Positions 11,048-20,871 of a stretch of 64,000 nt of DNA are shown one piece after another. Origin of the DNA: Azorinus chamasolen (taxonomy: Eukaryota > Mollusca > Bivalvia > Cardiida > Solecurtidae); the NCBI GenBank assembly GCA_963576725.1, contig OY755244.1:81959121-82023120 (forward strand), written 5' to 3'. Below the pieces are notes generated by a model. It searched no databases, had not been told where the DNA came from, and saw nothing but the letters and a program-made list of their open reading frames with translations. How positions within the stretch are numbered: the stretch's first letter is position 1; every line of letters begins with the position of its first letter. Made by a program: the position numbers and the translations under genes.

Positions 11048-12268
11048 AGCGCCAAACACAAGTTGATATGGACTCCAACCATACACCATTGACAGACTGT
11101 TCTTTGCATTCACTGCCCATGCTAACGCCACTTCAAGATTGAGATCTGGTTGATCTTCCAAAATCTTTGCCACACAGTTGTCAACGACAGCATGATTTCA
11201 TTCACAAATTCCATTCTGCCATGGGCTGTATGCTGCAGTGTTCATGACATCAATGTTGAGATTGGCACACATATCACGAAAAGTCTCATTTGCAAATTCA
11301 CCTCCATTGTCTGCCGAAAATCGTCTGGGAGGTCCCATGCCGCTGCCAATCCACAATGTCATGATTTTCTCAGTGATCACCTCAGGAGTATTTCTTTTAA
11401 CAACTGTAGCCAAGGTAAATCTTGTAGCAACATCAACAAAATGTAAAAAATAAACTTTTGACTTCCACTCTTTTAAGTCAATAGCCACGACTTCATTGAA
11501 CTCGGTTGCTAAGGGTAGTGAGACCACAGGTCTGGCTGGAGTCTTCTTGTATTGCTTACACACATTACAATTCTCAGTTACAATATCTACACATTTCAGA
11601 TATTCATCAGTATATCCTCCTGCATCTTTCAAGAGAGACTTCAAACGTTTGGCAGAAGGATGGGCAAACTGCTTGTGTAATTTTTCAATAATACCAGCCA
11701 TTTTTGTAGACTCTTGAGTTGCAATGAGAGCTGAAGCAGTTTCTTCTACACTAACATTTATCTGATCAATGGGAACACAATAATGCCCAGAAGACGTACA
11801 CTGTAACTGCACATCCTTTCCAAATATGGAGGCACTGTCATTCTCTAAGTCAAGCTTAACTTTGGCTTTCTTCATTGATTCCTTGCTCAGTAGCAGAGGA
11901 ATGTCACTTTCTACCACATCTGCCTGTATTTCACATTTGGAACCAGCAATTACACAAGGAAATGTAACCTTCTTTGTTGATTTTAAAACTGTTCCACCTC
12001 CAAATTTGAACTGAGTGTCACTTCGCTGTTCAACAACTTTCTCCCTTATGGCTGGGTCAGGCAAATCCATGTAACACTTCATCCATGTTTCCCCTGAAAC
12101 AGTTGAGGAACATGCGCTGTCTAGAACTGCTGAGTTTGCCGATTCAGCCAAAAGTACTAAGGCCTCTTGGGGCTTGTTTCCCGTGAATAGCACTGCATTT
12201 TCTACCTTCTGTGGTTTTTGTGGTGTAAACACAGGACGTACTTTATAGTTCACTGCTGTAGCCCCATT
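11048..12268 (-). pseudogene. Copia protease and integrase core
   Basis: Longest coding block of the retrotransposon (about 350 aa, minus strand). VLDSACSSTVSG is an aspartic protease active site. The integrase zinc-binding region follows (LHKQFAHPSAKRL then ENCNVCKQYKK, an HHCC pattern). The catalytic core shows the DDE triad: Asp in VVAIDLKEWK, Asp in SADNGGEF and Glu in SPWQNGICE. A stop falls just after that Glu (at about 11198), after which the frame continues as CVAKILEDQPDLNLEVALAW to the SINE. Upstream coding sequence is cut by the A1 insertion at 12269. The protease processes the polyprotein and the integrase joins cDNA to the genome; neither is likely to work from this copy. Confidence 0.9.
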
Positions 12269-14030
12269 TTTATTATACGCCCACCTAATAAAGGTGGTTG
12301 TATATTGTCGTGGCCCTGTCCGTCCGTCCGTTCGTTCGTTCGTCCGTCAACATTTTGTTTGTCCGCAGTTTTCTGGGAAAACTATTTGACAGATATTAAT
12401 GAAACTTCACACAAGTGTTTAATGCATCAAGATCTGAAGCTGAGTTGATTCTGAGGTGCATTTGATTTTTCATTTCAGAGTTATGGCCCTTGTCCTTAAA
12501 AAATATGCAAATAGTTTGTCCGCTATTTTCTGGGAAAACTATTTGAGAGATATTAATGAAACTTCACACAAATGTTAAATGCATCAAGATCTGAAGCTGA
12601 GTCGATTCTGAGGTTCATTTGATTTGTCGTTTCGGAGTTATGGCCCTTTTACTTAAAAAATAATGCAATACATGCAAATAGTTTGCCCGCTGTTTTCTGG
12701 GAAAACTATTTGACAGATATTAATGAAACTTCACACAAATGTTTAATGCATCAAGATCTGAAGCTGAGTTGATTCTGAGGTTCATTTGATTTTTCATTTC
12801 AGAGTTATGGCCCTTGTCCTTAAAAAATATGCAAATAGTTTGTCCGCTGTTTTCTGGGAAAACTATTTGAGAGATATTAATGAAACTTCACACAAATGTT
12901 TAATGCATCAAGATCTGAAGCTGAGTCAATTCTAAGGTTCATTTGATTTGTCATTTCGGAGTTATGGCCCTTGTATTTAAAAATTAATGCAAATACATGC
13001 AAATAGTTTGTCCGCTGTTTTCTGGGAAACTATTTGAGAGATATTAATGAAACTTCACACAAATGTTAAATGCATCAAGATCTGAAACTGAATTGATTCT
13101 TAGGGTCATTTGATTTTTCGTTTCAGAGTTATGGCCCTTGTCCTTAAAAATAATGCAAATACATGCAAATAGTTTTTCCGCTGTTTTCTGGGAAAACTTT
13201 TTGAGAGATATTAATAAAACTTCACAAAAATGTTTAATGCATCAAGATCTGATGCTGAGTCGATTTTGAGGTTTATTTGATTTGTCGTTTCGGAGTTATG
13301 GCCCTTTTACTTAAAAAATAATGCAAATATATGCATATAGTTTGTCCGCTGTTTTCTGGCAAAACTGTTTGACAGATATTAATGAAACGTCATACATATG
13401 TTTAATGCATCAAGACCTGAAGCTAAGTTGATTCTGAGGATCATTTGATTTGTTGTTTCGGAGTTATGGCCCTTGCACTTAAAAAATAATGCAAATCTAT
13501 GCAAATATGAGGATGGCCATAACATTTTCATTTGAAATGATATTTAATTCAATTTTTTTATATGGTTAAACCTTAATGTGAATTTTCACATATATTGCGG
13601 GGTTTTGATATAAATGTCATTTCATTCTAAAGTTATGGTCCTTGAACTTTGTGTGTTCGTTGCTTTGTTTGTCGGTCAACTTTTAGTTTGTCTGTTGTTT
13701 TCTGGGAAATTATTAAAATGATATGAATGAAACTTAACACAAATGTTTTAAGCAACAAAATTTGAAGCTGAGTTTATTTTGAGATTCATTCAGATTGTCT
13801 TTACAGAGTTATGGCCGTTGCACTTTACAAAAATCTGCAAAAATGAGGATTAGCTGTAACTTTTTTATTTAATAAGATATTCACTTCATTTTTTTAAAAA
13901 ATAGTATCACCTTTATATGGAAATCAAGATCCGAAGCACAGATTAGAAAATGTCAACACTTATAAGGCATGTTGAATCAGAGAAAGTTTGCAAGTGGGCG
14001 TATTATGTACCGTATGCAGTACTCTTGTTT
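12269..14030 (+). mobile_element. A-family HINE-like element (copy A1), full length
   Basis: Starts TATACGCCCACC with a hairpin to GGTGGTTGTATA, then GTCCGTCCGTTCG microsatellite. Next come about eight tandem units of roughly 155-170 bp built on TTTTCTGGGAAAACTATTTG, GAAACTTCACACAAATG, AAGATCTGAAGCTGAG and GAGTTATGGCCC. The 3' end has GTGGGCGTAT (inverted copy of ATACGCCCAC), a GTACCGTATGCAGTAC hairpin and TCTTGTTT. It interrupts the copia gene upstream of the protease. No long coding frame. Confidence 0.88.
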
Positions 14031-14560
14031 CTTTTGCTTATCAATTCACCACAATAACACTTTCTAGCTACACTAAAACAGTCTCTAACTTCACTTACAC
14101 TATGACAGTCTCTAGGCTTCACTTTCGCTATAACAGTCTCTAGCTTCACTTTCGCTATAAAAGTCTCTAGGCTTAACTTTCACTAAAACAGTCTCTAGGC
14201 TTCACTTTCGCTATAAAAGTCTCTAGGCTTAACTTTCACTAAAACAGTCTCTAGGCTTCGCTTTCACTTTAACAGTCTCTAGCTTCACTTTCACTGTAAC
14301 GGTCTCTAGGCTTCGCTTTCACTAAAAAAGTCTCTGCTTGGTTTTCACTATAACAGTCTCTAAGCTTCGCTATCGCTATAACAGTCACTTGATCTTCAAG
14401 GTCTGTTGTACACTTCTGTGAATGATGGGATTCACTATGACTTCAGGTTGTTCCTTTGTTGGTTTAGATTTGTTTTTCCTCACCATACTGTTTTATGAGA
14501 GTTTCTAATTTATCATTTCCCCATTCTTCTCTCTTTGTCTGGAGAGAAATTACAGTTAAA
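14031..14560 (-). pseudogene. Copia gag relic with minisatellite expansion
   Basis: Minus strand just upstream of the protease. At about 14035-14075 a frame reads KCYCGELISKRN, like a shrunken zinc knuckle (CCHC) with one Cys spacing and the His lost. From about 14080 to 14395 there are about eleven 27-28 bp repeats (plus strand CAGTCTCTAGGCTTCACTTT). Further up, a short frame reads TKREEWGNDKLETLIKQYGE and looks like gag coiled coil. The gag call rests on position and weak motifs. Confidence 0.45.
14080..14395. repeat. 27/28-bp minisatellite
   Basis: About eleven head-to-tail units of CAGTCTCTAGGCTTCACTTT plus CGCTATAA, alternating between 28-bp and 27-bp forms (GGCTT or GCTT). Units vary by single substitutions, such as CGCTATAA versus CACTAAAA. 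Confidence 0.85.
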
Positions 14561-15376
14561 TTAACGGAAAAGCTTTTTCTGACACAAACTCCCGCGAAAT
14601 TCCGTTGTCTGAATATTGTGGACGCATGCAATTTTTAGTCCTGATCATCTAGACGCTTATCTGATCACACTTCCATAATGAGCGGCTGATTGATTCAGAC
14701 TACACCGTGAAAAAAGTACTAAGACACCGGTAGTCTCAACCAATCACTACTCTTGCTTCTCGATGTAAAAGCCCGTATGAACAAAACAATAAATAAACCG
14801 AAAATAGACCTAAATAACAACCAAAAGACATTGACAGGATTTTTTTTTAATAAAACACAGAGTCCTAGCAGTAGCACAGGTACATTGAGTGAATCTGAGG
14901 TCGGCGAAGAGATAACTACTTGCAATAACAGAACCACGCAAGCATGATGTCAACAGGACGAAATGAAAGACTGTCAGACTAATGTGCAAATGTGGCAAAA
15001 CACTGGGCTGTCATTTGGGTTTGCAAGTCGGCTTGACAAAAAGTAATTGCATAAATGTAAAAATATATTAATTTTTTGGAGGGGAGAGGTTGATTTTAAT
15101 TCTCTAGGTGGGGGGTATATTATGAATTTTTATTCTCTTGGTGGTTGGGTAGAAATAATTAAAATTCTATTGGTGGTACCCCTAATTTAGACACTCAGGT
15201 GAGTGAGTAAGGGCCATCGTGGCCCTCTTGTTTGATGACAGTACCTGATATTAGATCTACCAATTATGCATGTGAATGCACAGTCTCATACAAGATACTG
15301 TACGTTTTTTCCCTCGTCTCTAAGTGATTCACATACATTTATGTGAATGGACACACTGAGAAGTTACTAAACGATT
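14561..15376. other. Unassigned DNA
   Basis: No coding domain recognised. A 5' LTR for the copia element would be expected here but no match to the 3' flank was seen. At about 15220 the phrase GGGCCATCGTGGCCCTCTTG is the 3' hairpin of a B-family element, preceded by CAGGTGAGTGAG, so a truncated B copy ends at about 15234. Confidence 0.5.
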
Positions 15377-15379
15377 CTA

Positions 15380-15930
15380 GGACATTTGCCCTTCCCCCAG
15401 ACACTTGCCCCCGGACCTTTGCCCCCCTATTTGAGCATGGGCGGACTTTTGCCCCCCCTGGTGCTTTGGCTTTGGCGGACATTTGACCCCCTGGCATATG
15501 CCCCCCTGTTTGACTTGGGTGGACATCCCCCCCCCCCCCCCCCTCCCCCTTTGTGGTCTTGAGAGCACATGTATTGTGTGACTCGATCTCAGAAAACCCA
15601 GAGAAATTCCATAGAGATTCATTAGAAAATGCTCTAATACAGAAATATAGCTATTTTAAATAATTGCTTAGATCTAAATTGTGTAAATTACTTTTTGTTT
15701 TTAAATCGGTAATTTTGTATTCAAATAACAAACAGATGTATATTACCTCCAGGAGGGGGGGAAATGTCCGCCCAAGCTAAACCGCTAGGGGGGCAAATGT
15801 TCGCCCAAGTCAAACAGGGGGGCATATGTCGGGGGCAAATGTCCGCCCAAGCTAAAACCCCAGGGGGGCAAATGTCCGCCCATGCCCAAATAGGGGGGCA
15901 AGTGTCCGGGGGCAAATGTCCGTAAACCTT
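15380..15930. mobile_element. Foldback element with internally repeated arms
   Basis: Left arm 15380-15545 and right arm 15745-15930 are inverted copies, each made of repeats of the theme GGGGGGCAAATGTCCGCCCA (right-arm strand). GACATTTGCCC begins the left arm and GGGCAAATGTCC ends the right one. The 200-bp centre is AT-rich. A run of 18 C residues lies at about 15527-15544. No coding frame, no certain target duplication. Confidence 0.7.
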
Positions 15931-16507
15931 ACTAAACAAACCTATATATGTTGCGGGATTATTTTAACCATAAAGTAAAATTAGCAAAACAACTCTTAAT
16001 TGTGTACTAGAAAGTACAGGTAAACCTCTGAAAACCGAAAATCTCTAAAAATCGAACAAATATTTTGGTCCCGAATTTTTCCTTATATATTCTATATAGA
16101 AAATCTCTCTGAAAACCGAACTCTCTGAATTCCGAATACCGAACGCAAGTTTCGGAACATAAACCTATATTTGCATTGTAAATCACCTCTGAAAACCAAA
16201 CATACCCTGAGGGCCAGTTAGGGGTGCTGACTCGATGATATTTTTACTAGGGAATTTTGGGACCCCTACCGTGTTTGGCAGCTGCCTGTGTCTGTGTACA
16301 ATGTAAACTGCAAAGGTGTGAAAACCACAATAGGGATATAGGCAGCTGATGTTGCTTTTGGAAATCATTAGAAAACTTTAATTAGGCAATGTCATGATTT
16401 TTCACACCTCTTTATTGAAATTAAGGGAACATGCAAATTGTGTTTTTACACAGGCATTTTGCCTAAGAAAAATAATGATAGCTAATTACAAATCAATCAG
16501 TCAGTTC

Positions 16508-16533
16508 AAAGACCTATGATATCATAGGTCTTT
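16508..16533. repeat. Perfect 26-bp palindrome
   Basis: AAAGACCTATGAT followed directly by its reverse complement, giving a hairpin with no loop. It lies inside the Tigger-like element and has no obvious function. Confidence 0.9.
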
Positions 16534-16904
16534 GGTCAGTATGATGTAAACACTCAACACAATCATGTCTGCACCTCCTTCTAAATGTTGACGGGTTGAG
16601 TTCGCTTTATAGGATTGAGTTAATTTGATTAAAGATTCGGAGGCTATTCCAAAACCTATGGTATCCATATGTGGCAAAGTATATATTAGATAAAACAATA
16701 TTACAATTTGATTATTTTCTTGTTACTGTATACTCCCATCTATAGTAGAAACTAAATGTTTTATCTTATTCTGATAAGATCAAAAGAAATAATGATTTTA
16801 AGGAAGATCACATTCATCACCTTCAGGTTTCAGTTTAAGAAAAATCTCTGAAAACCAAACACGTCTGAAAACCCAACATTTTGTCCGGTCCGAAGGTGTT
16901 AGGT

Positions 16905-17685
16905 GTTTATTCCCATTTCGTCTACTTCCCATTTCGTCTACTGTAATTCATTCCCATTTCGTCTACTCTAAAATTTTACCCTGTTCCCATTTCGTCTACT
17001 GTTATAATTAAGTTATATTTACTCCGTTATTTTATTAATATCATACAAGATTCAGACATTTTAGGACTTTTTAATGTGTTGTCATCAATTTTTATAATTT
17101 TTTTTTATATCTAAGATGCTTTTTCGGGCAGCAGACTTAATCCACAGTAGTATTTTTGACACCTATCATTGTTAGGGGGGCAAATGCATAATCATGTTTT
17201 CTTAAGATTTACCATGACATATCAGTTGGGCCATTGCATAATCATGTTTTCAGTTTTCTTAAGCATTACCATGACATACATACATTGGGTTTGGACCCAG
17301 ATCAAAAGTCTAGATGATGATCATTTTCCTTGATTGGCTGAAGTGGTTTGTTGTTGGGTTTTTTTTTTTTAAATTGCATTTTTGCTTGCATAAAATTCAT
17401 AAGTTAATCTTGAAACTCCTACATTAGTTTGGGTCAAGATAACCCCCCCCAAAAAACATAACTTGATATTAAAAAGTAGTAAAATGCATGAATTTTGCCT
17501 GATGTGAAGATGGTATAATATTGATCAAAGACAAAAATATAAGCAGTAGACATGAAAAATATAAGCAGTAGACGAAATGGGAAAGGATGTAAAATTAGGA
17601 GTAGACGAAATGGGAACAAATGCCAAAATAGTAGACGAAATGGGAAGTAGACGAAATGGGAAGTAGACGAAATGGGAAGTTACCT
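16905..17685. mobile_element. Nested element whose inverted arms are tandem TTCCCATTTCGTCTAC units
   Basis: The left arm (16910-17003) has four copies of TTCCCATTTCGTCTAC. The right arm (about 17565-17685) has five or six copies of the inverse, GTAGACGAAATGGGAA. The centre, about 560 bp, is AT-rich without a coding frame. The flanking Tigger sequence continues on both sides (ending GGTGTTAGGTGTT, resuming TTACCTGCAGG), so this element inserted later. Confidence 0.75.
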
Positions 17686-17883
17686 GCAGGTTTTCAGAGG
17701 TTTACCTGTATACATATTTTCAACAAGACAGCAACTCGTAACATGCAGTTTAAGATATTGATACCGAAAGCTAGGTTTTGAAAAAGGTTTGAACCATGGG
17801 TAAAGTTATATCCCAGAAATTACCTAGCTGAGCGATATAAAAGCATCAATGAATGGACTGACTTTTGTCTTGCTTTCTTGAAG

Positions 17884-18002
17884 GTATTTACAATGTACAA
17901 TGGAGCCCATATAGCTGGATGTTAAGACTGATTCAAGAAAACATGAAGACCGAACCTGTAGAGTCAGTAACCTCTACAAAGGGAAGATGTGGCAGTTGTA
18001 AG
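17884..18002 (+). CDS. CXXC zinc-finger protein, exon with first half of the finger
   Basis: An acceptor with a good pyrimidine tract (TTGTCTTGCTTTCTTGAAG) precedes an open 119-bp stretch ending at a GTGAGC donor. It encodes 39 residues after two bases of a split codon: hydrophobic and aromatic at the start (IYNVQWSPYSWMLRLI), then a Ser/Thr-rich linker, ending KGRCGSCK. The two final cysteines are the first pair of a CXXC zinc finger, completed exactly by the exon at 34700 in phase 0. CXXC domains bind unmethylated CpG DNA in proteins such as DNMT1, KDM2, CFP1 and MLL. Which of these it is cannot be decided, because the upstream 39 residues match no family that I know. Confidence 0.75.
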
Positions 18003-18032
18003 GTGAGCGGGAAATAATGATGATTTGTACTC

Positions 18033-18248
18033 TTAACCCTTCGCTTGCTAATTGCGTCAATATACCTACCTGTAAATAGTGAAGACCCAGATGAGACAGC
18101 TCCTGCAGTTGATTGTGCAACCAGTGCACTCTACAGCAGTGATTGCTCAGCGAAATAAGTGTACACAGTGAAGATATATGTAATTATACAACAGGGCATG
18201 GGTAAAGAAGGAGAAATGTATTTTAAAATTCAGCAAGCGAAGGGTTAA
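18033..18248. mobile_element. piggyBac-type MITE, TTAA-flanked
   Basis: Perfect 17-bp inverted ends TTAACCCTTCGCTTGCT and AGCAAGCGAAGGGTTAA over 216 bp, including TTAA at each side. TTAA duplication plus CCC-starting ends is the piggyBac pattern. It sits 30 bp after the exon donor at 18002. The internal DNA has the phrase CAGATGAGACAGCTCCTGCAG, like the centre of the K repeats. Confidence 0.8.
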
Positions 18249-18348
18249 CACAGTATTAGGCATCTTGTAACAGCAATTATGAACACAATATTATATCAAA
18301 GCAAGAGGAATATTGGGCACGAAATTCAACCCTTGAAATGTGTTCCAT

Positions 18349-18380
18349 AATTATGTCTCCCCCCATATTTATATATTCAA
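18349..18380 (+). mobile_element. D-family 5' fragment
   Basis: AATTATGTCTCCCCCCATAT is identical to the beginning of D1 and D2, but the sequence then departs. It is a truncated start only. Confidence 0.6.
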
Positions 18381-18397
18381 TACCCCCCCCCCCCTTT

Positions 18398-20484
18398 TTA
18401 TACGCCCGAAGGGTCGTATTATGTTATGGTCTCCATCGTCTGGCCGTCTGGCTGGGTGTCCGTCCGTCTGTCTGTCTGTCTGTCCGTCCGTCCGTCCGTC
18501 CGTCCGTTAGCAAATTCGTGTCCTGGCTATAACTTACTCATTTTTTCTCCGATTTTCAAAATTCTTTCACACAAATGTTCAGTATCACTTGAAGGTGTGT
18601 CGCGTACAAAACCCAATTGTGAACTTTCAAGGTCAAGGTCACAAATAGGGCGTTAGCAATTTTCGTGTCCTTGCTAAAACTTACTCATCTTTTCACCAAT
18701 TTTCAAAATTCTTTCACACGTATGTTCAGTATCACTTGAAGGTGTGTCGCGTACAAAACCCAATGGTGAACTTTCAAGGTCAAGGTCACAAATAGGGCGT
18801 TAGCAATTCTGTCCGTCCGTCCGTTAGCAAATTCGTGTCCTGGCTATAACTTACTCATTTTTTCTCCGATTTTCAAAATTCTTTCACACAAATGTTCAGT
18901 ATCACTTGAAGGTGTGTCGCGTACAAAACCCAATTGTGAACTTTCAAGGTCAAGGTCACAAATAGGGCGTTAGCAATTTTCGTGTCCTTGCTAAAACTTA
19001 CTCATCTTTTCACCAATTTTCAAAATTCTTTCACACGTATGTTCAGTATCACTTGAAGGTGTGTCGCGTACAAAACCCAATGGTGAACTTTCAAGGTCAA
19101 GGTCACAAATAGGGCGTTAGCAATTCTGTCCGTCCGTCCGTTAGCAAATTCGTGTCCTGGCTATAACTTACTCATTTTTTCTCCGATTTTCAAAATTCTT
19201 TCACACAAATGTTCAGTATCACTTGAAGGTGTGTCGCGTACAAAACCCAATTGTGAACTTTCAAGGTCAAGGTCACAAATAGGGCGTTAGCAATTTTCGT
19301 GTCCTTGCTAAAACTTACTCATCTTTTCACCAATTTTCAAAATTCTTTCACACGTATGTTCAGTATCACTTGAAGGTGTGTCGCGTACAAAACCCAATGG
19401 TGAACTTTCAAGGTCAAGGTCACAAATAGGGCGTTAGCAATTCTGTCCGTCCGTCCGTTAGCAAATTCGTGTCCTGGCTATAACTTACTCATTTTTTCTC
19501 CGATTTTCAAAATTCTTTCACACAAATGTTCAGTATCACTTGAAGGTGTGTCGCGTACAAAACCCAATTGTGAACTTTCAAGGTCAAGGTCACAAATAGG
19601 GCGTTAGCAATTTTCGTGTCCTTGCTAAAACTTACTCATCTTTTCACCAATTTTCAAAATTCTTTCACACGTATGTTCAGTATCACTTGAAGGTGTGTCG
19701 CGTACAAAACCCAATGGTGAACTTTCAAGGTCAAGGTCACAAATAGGGCGTTAGCAATTCTGTCCGTCCGTCCGTTAGCAAATTCGTGTCCTGGCTATAA
19801 CTTACTCATTTTTTCTCCGATTTTCAAAATTCTTTCACACAAATGTTCAGTATCACTTGAAGGTGTGTCGCGTACAAAACCCAATTGTGAACTTTCAAGG
19901 TCAAGGTCACAAATAGGGCGTTAGCAATTTTCGTGTCCTTGCTAAAACTTACTCATCTTTTCACCAATTTTCAAAATTCTTTCACACATATGTTCAGTAT
20001 CACTTGAAGGTGTGTCGCGTACAAAACCCAATGGTGAACTTTCAAGGTCAAGGTCACAAATAGGGCGTTAGCAATTCTGTCCGTCCGTTAGCAAATTCGT
20101 GTCCTGGCTATAACTTACTCATTTTTTCTCCGATTTTCAAAATTCTTTCACACATATGTTCAGTATCACTTGAAGGTGTGTCGCGTACAAAACCCAATTG
20201 TGAACTTTCAAGGTCAAGGTCACAAATAGGGCTTCAGTATCACTTGAAGGTGTGTTGCATACAAAACCCAATTGTGAACTTTCAAGGTCAAGGTCACAAA
20301 TAGAGCGTTAGCAAATTTTGTGTCCGACAAATAAAAGATTACTATTACAATAAGCAGTTTTACTCTCCTTGCTATTGCCTTAGCCCTAATAGAGTCCTCA
20401 TATGCGCAACTTCTGAAGGTTCACACATTGTGTAAATAGAACAGCCTTCGGGCGTATATTGCCCCGTCTCGCGGTGCTCTTGTT
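18398..20484 (+). mobile_element. E-family HINE-like element
   Basis: 5' end TATACGCCCGAAGG with a short hairpin (CGAAGGGTCGTAT), then TCTGTCCG microsatellite, a homogeneous tandem core (18507-20330) and a unique 3' part. Near the 3' end CCTTCGGGCGTAT is the exact inverse of the start. A GCCCCG-TCTCG-CGGTGC hairpin and TCTTGTT follow. Same architecture as families A-D but different sequence. No coding frame. Confidence 0.85.
18507..20330. repeat. 317-bp higher-order tandem repeat in family E
   Basis: Units start at TTAGCAAATTCG at 18507, 18824, 19141, 19458, 19775 and 20088. The spacing is exactly 317 four times, then 313. Each holds two diverged sub-units of about 150 bp plus a short CTGTCCGTCCGTCCG piece. 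Copies are nearly identical. TTTCAAGGTCAAGGTCACA occurs twelve times. Confidence 0.95.
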
Positions 20485-20871
20485 GGAAAATGTTAGGTTA
20501 TCGGTTGGGGGACTAAAGGTTTGCTTGATTCCGTCTGTCTGTCCGTCCGTCCGTCAGTCTGTCTGTCCGTCTGTCACGCTTCGTGTCCGGGCCATATCTC
20601 CTACAAAATTAGGCCAAATTCATTTTAACTTCACACATTGAAGAAGCATGATGAGGGGCAGTATAATGCACAAGGGCCATAACTCTAGCATCAATATTTT
20701 TGGAGTTATTCCCCTTTGACATTTTTTTTGTCTGGACAATAACTCTTTATCTACTGGTTCAGTTGATTTGAAACTTCACATATGGAACAATCATGATGAG
20801 GGGTAGTGTCATGCACAAGGGCCATAACTCTAGCATCAATATTTTTGGAGTTCTTCCCCTTTTTAGCTCAC

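Larger units (their letters stand above)
16017..17708. mobile_element. pogo/Tigger-like non-autonomous element, TA-flanked
   Basis: Perfect 22-bp terminal inverted repeats starting CAGGTAAACCTCTGAAAACC, with TA at 16015-16016 and 17709-17710. The phrases CTCTGAAAACCGAA and CTCTAAAAATCGAA recur inside. CAG plus AACCTC at the ends and TA duplication are typical of pogo/Tigger members of the Tc1/mariner group. No transposase frame remains. A second inverted-repeat element occupies its right half. Confidence 0.8.

Noticed and set aside
12218..12448. Plus-strand proteins rich in Pro-Ser-Val-Arg-Ser-Phe repeats (also at 18338-18656, 43770-44040)
   Set aside because: Translations of the GTCCGTCCGTTCG microsatellites in A and E elements.
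15377..15939. Proline-rich and cysteine-rich secreted proteins in both orientations
   Set aside because: Open frames arise from the iterated arms of a foldback element and from a C run.
18507..20330. CRISPR-like or centromeric satellite array
   Set aside because: Regular spacing comes from a tandem core inside an element with defined ends; no spacer diversity, and the setting is eukaryotic.
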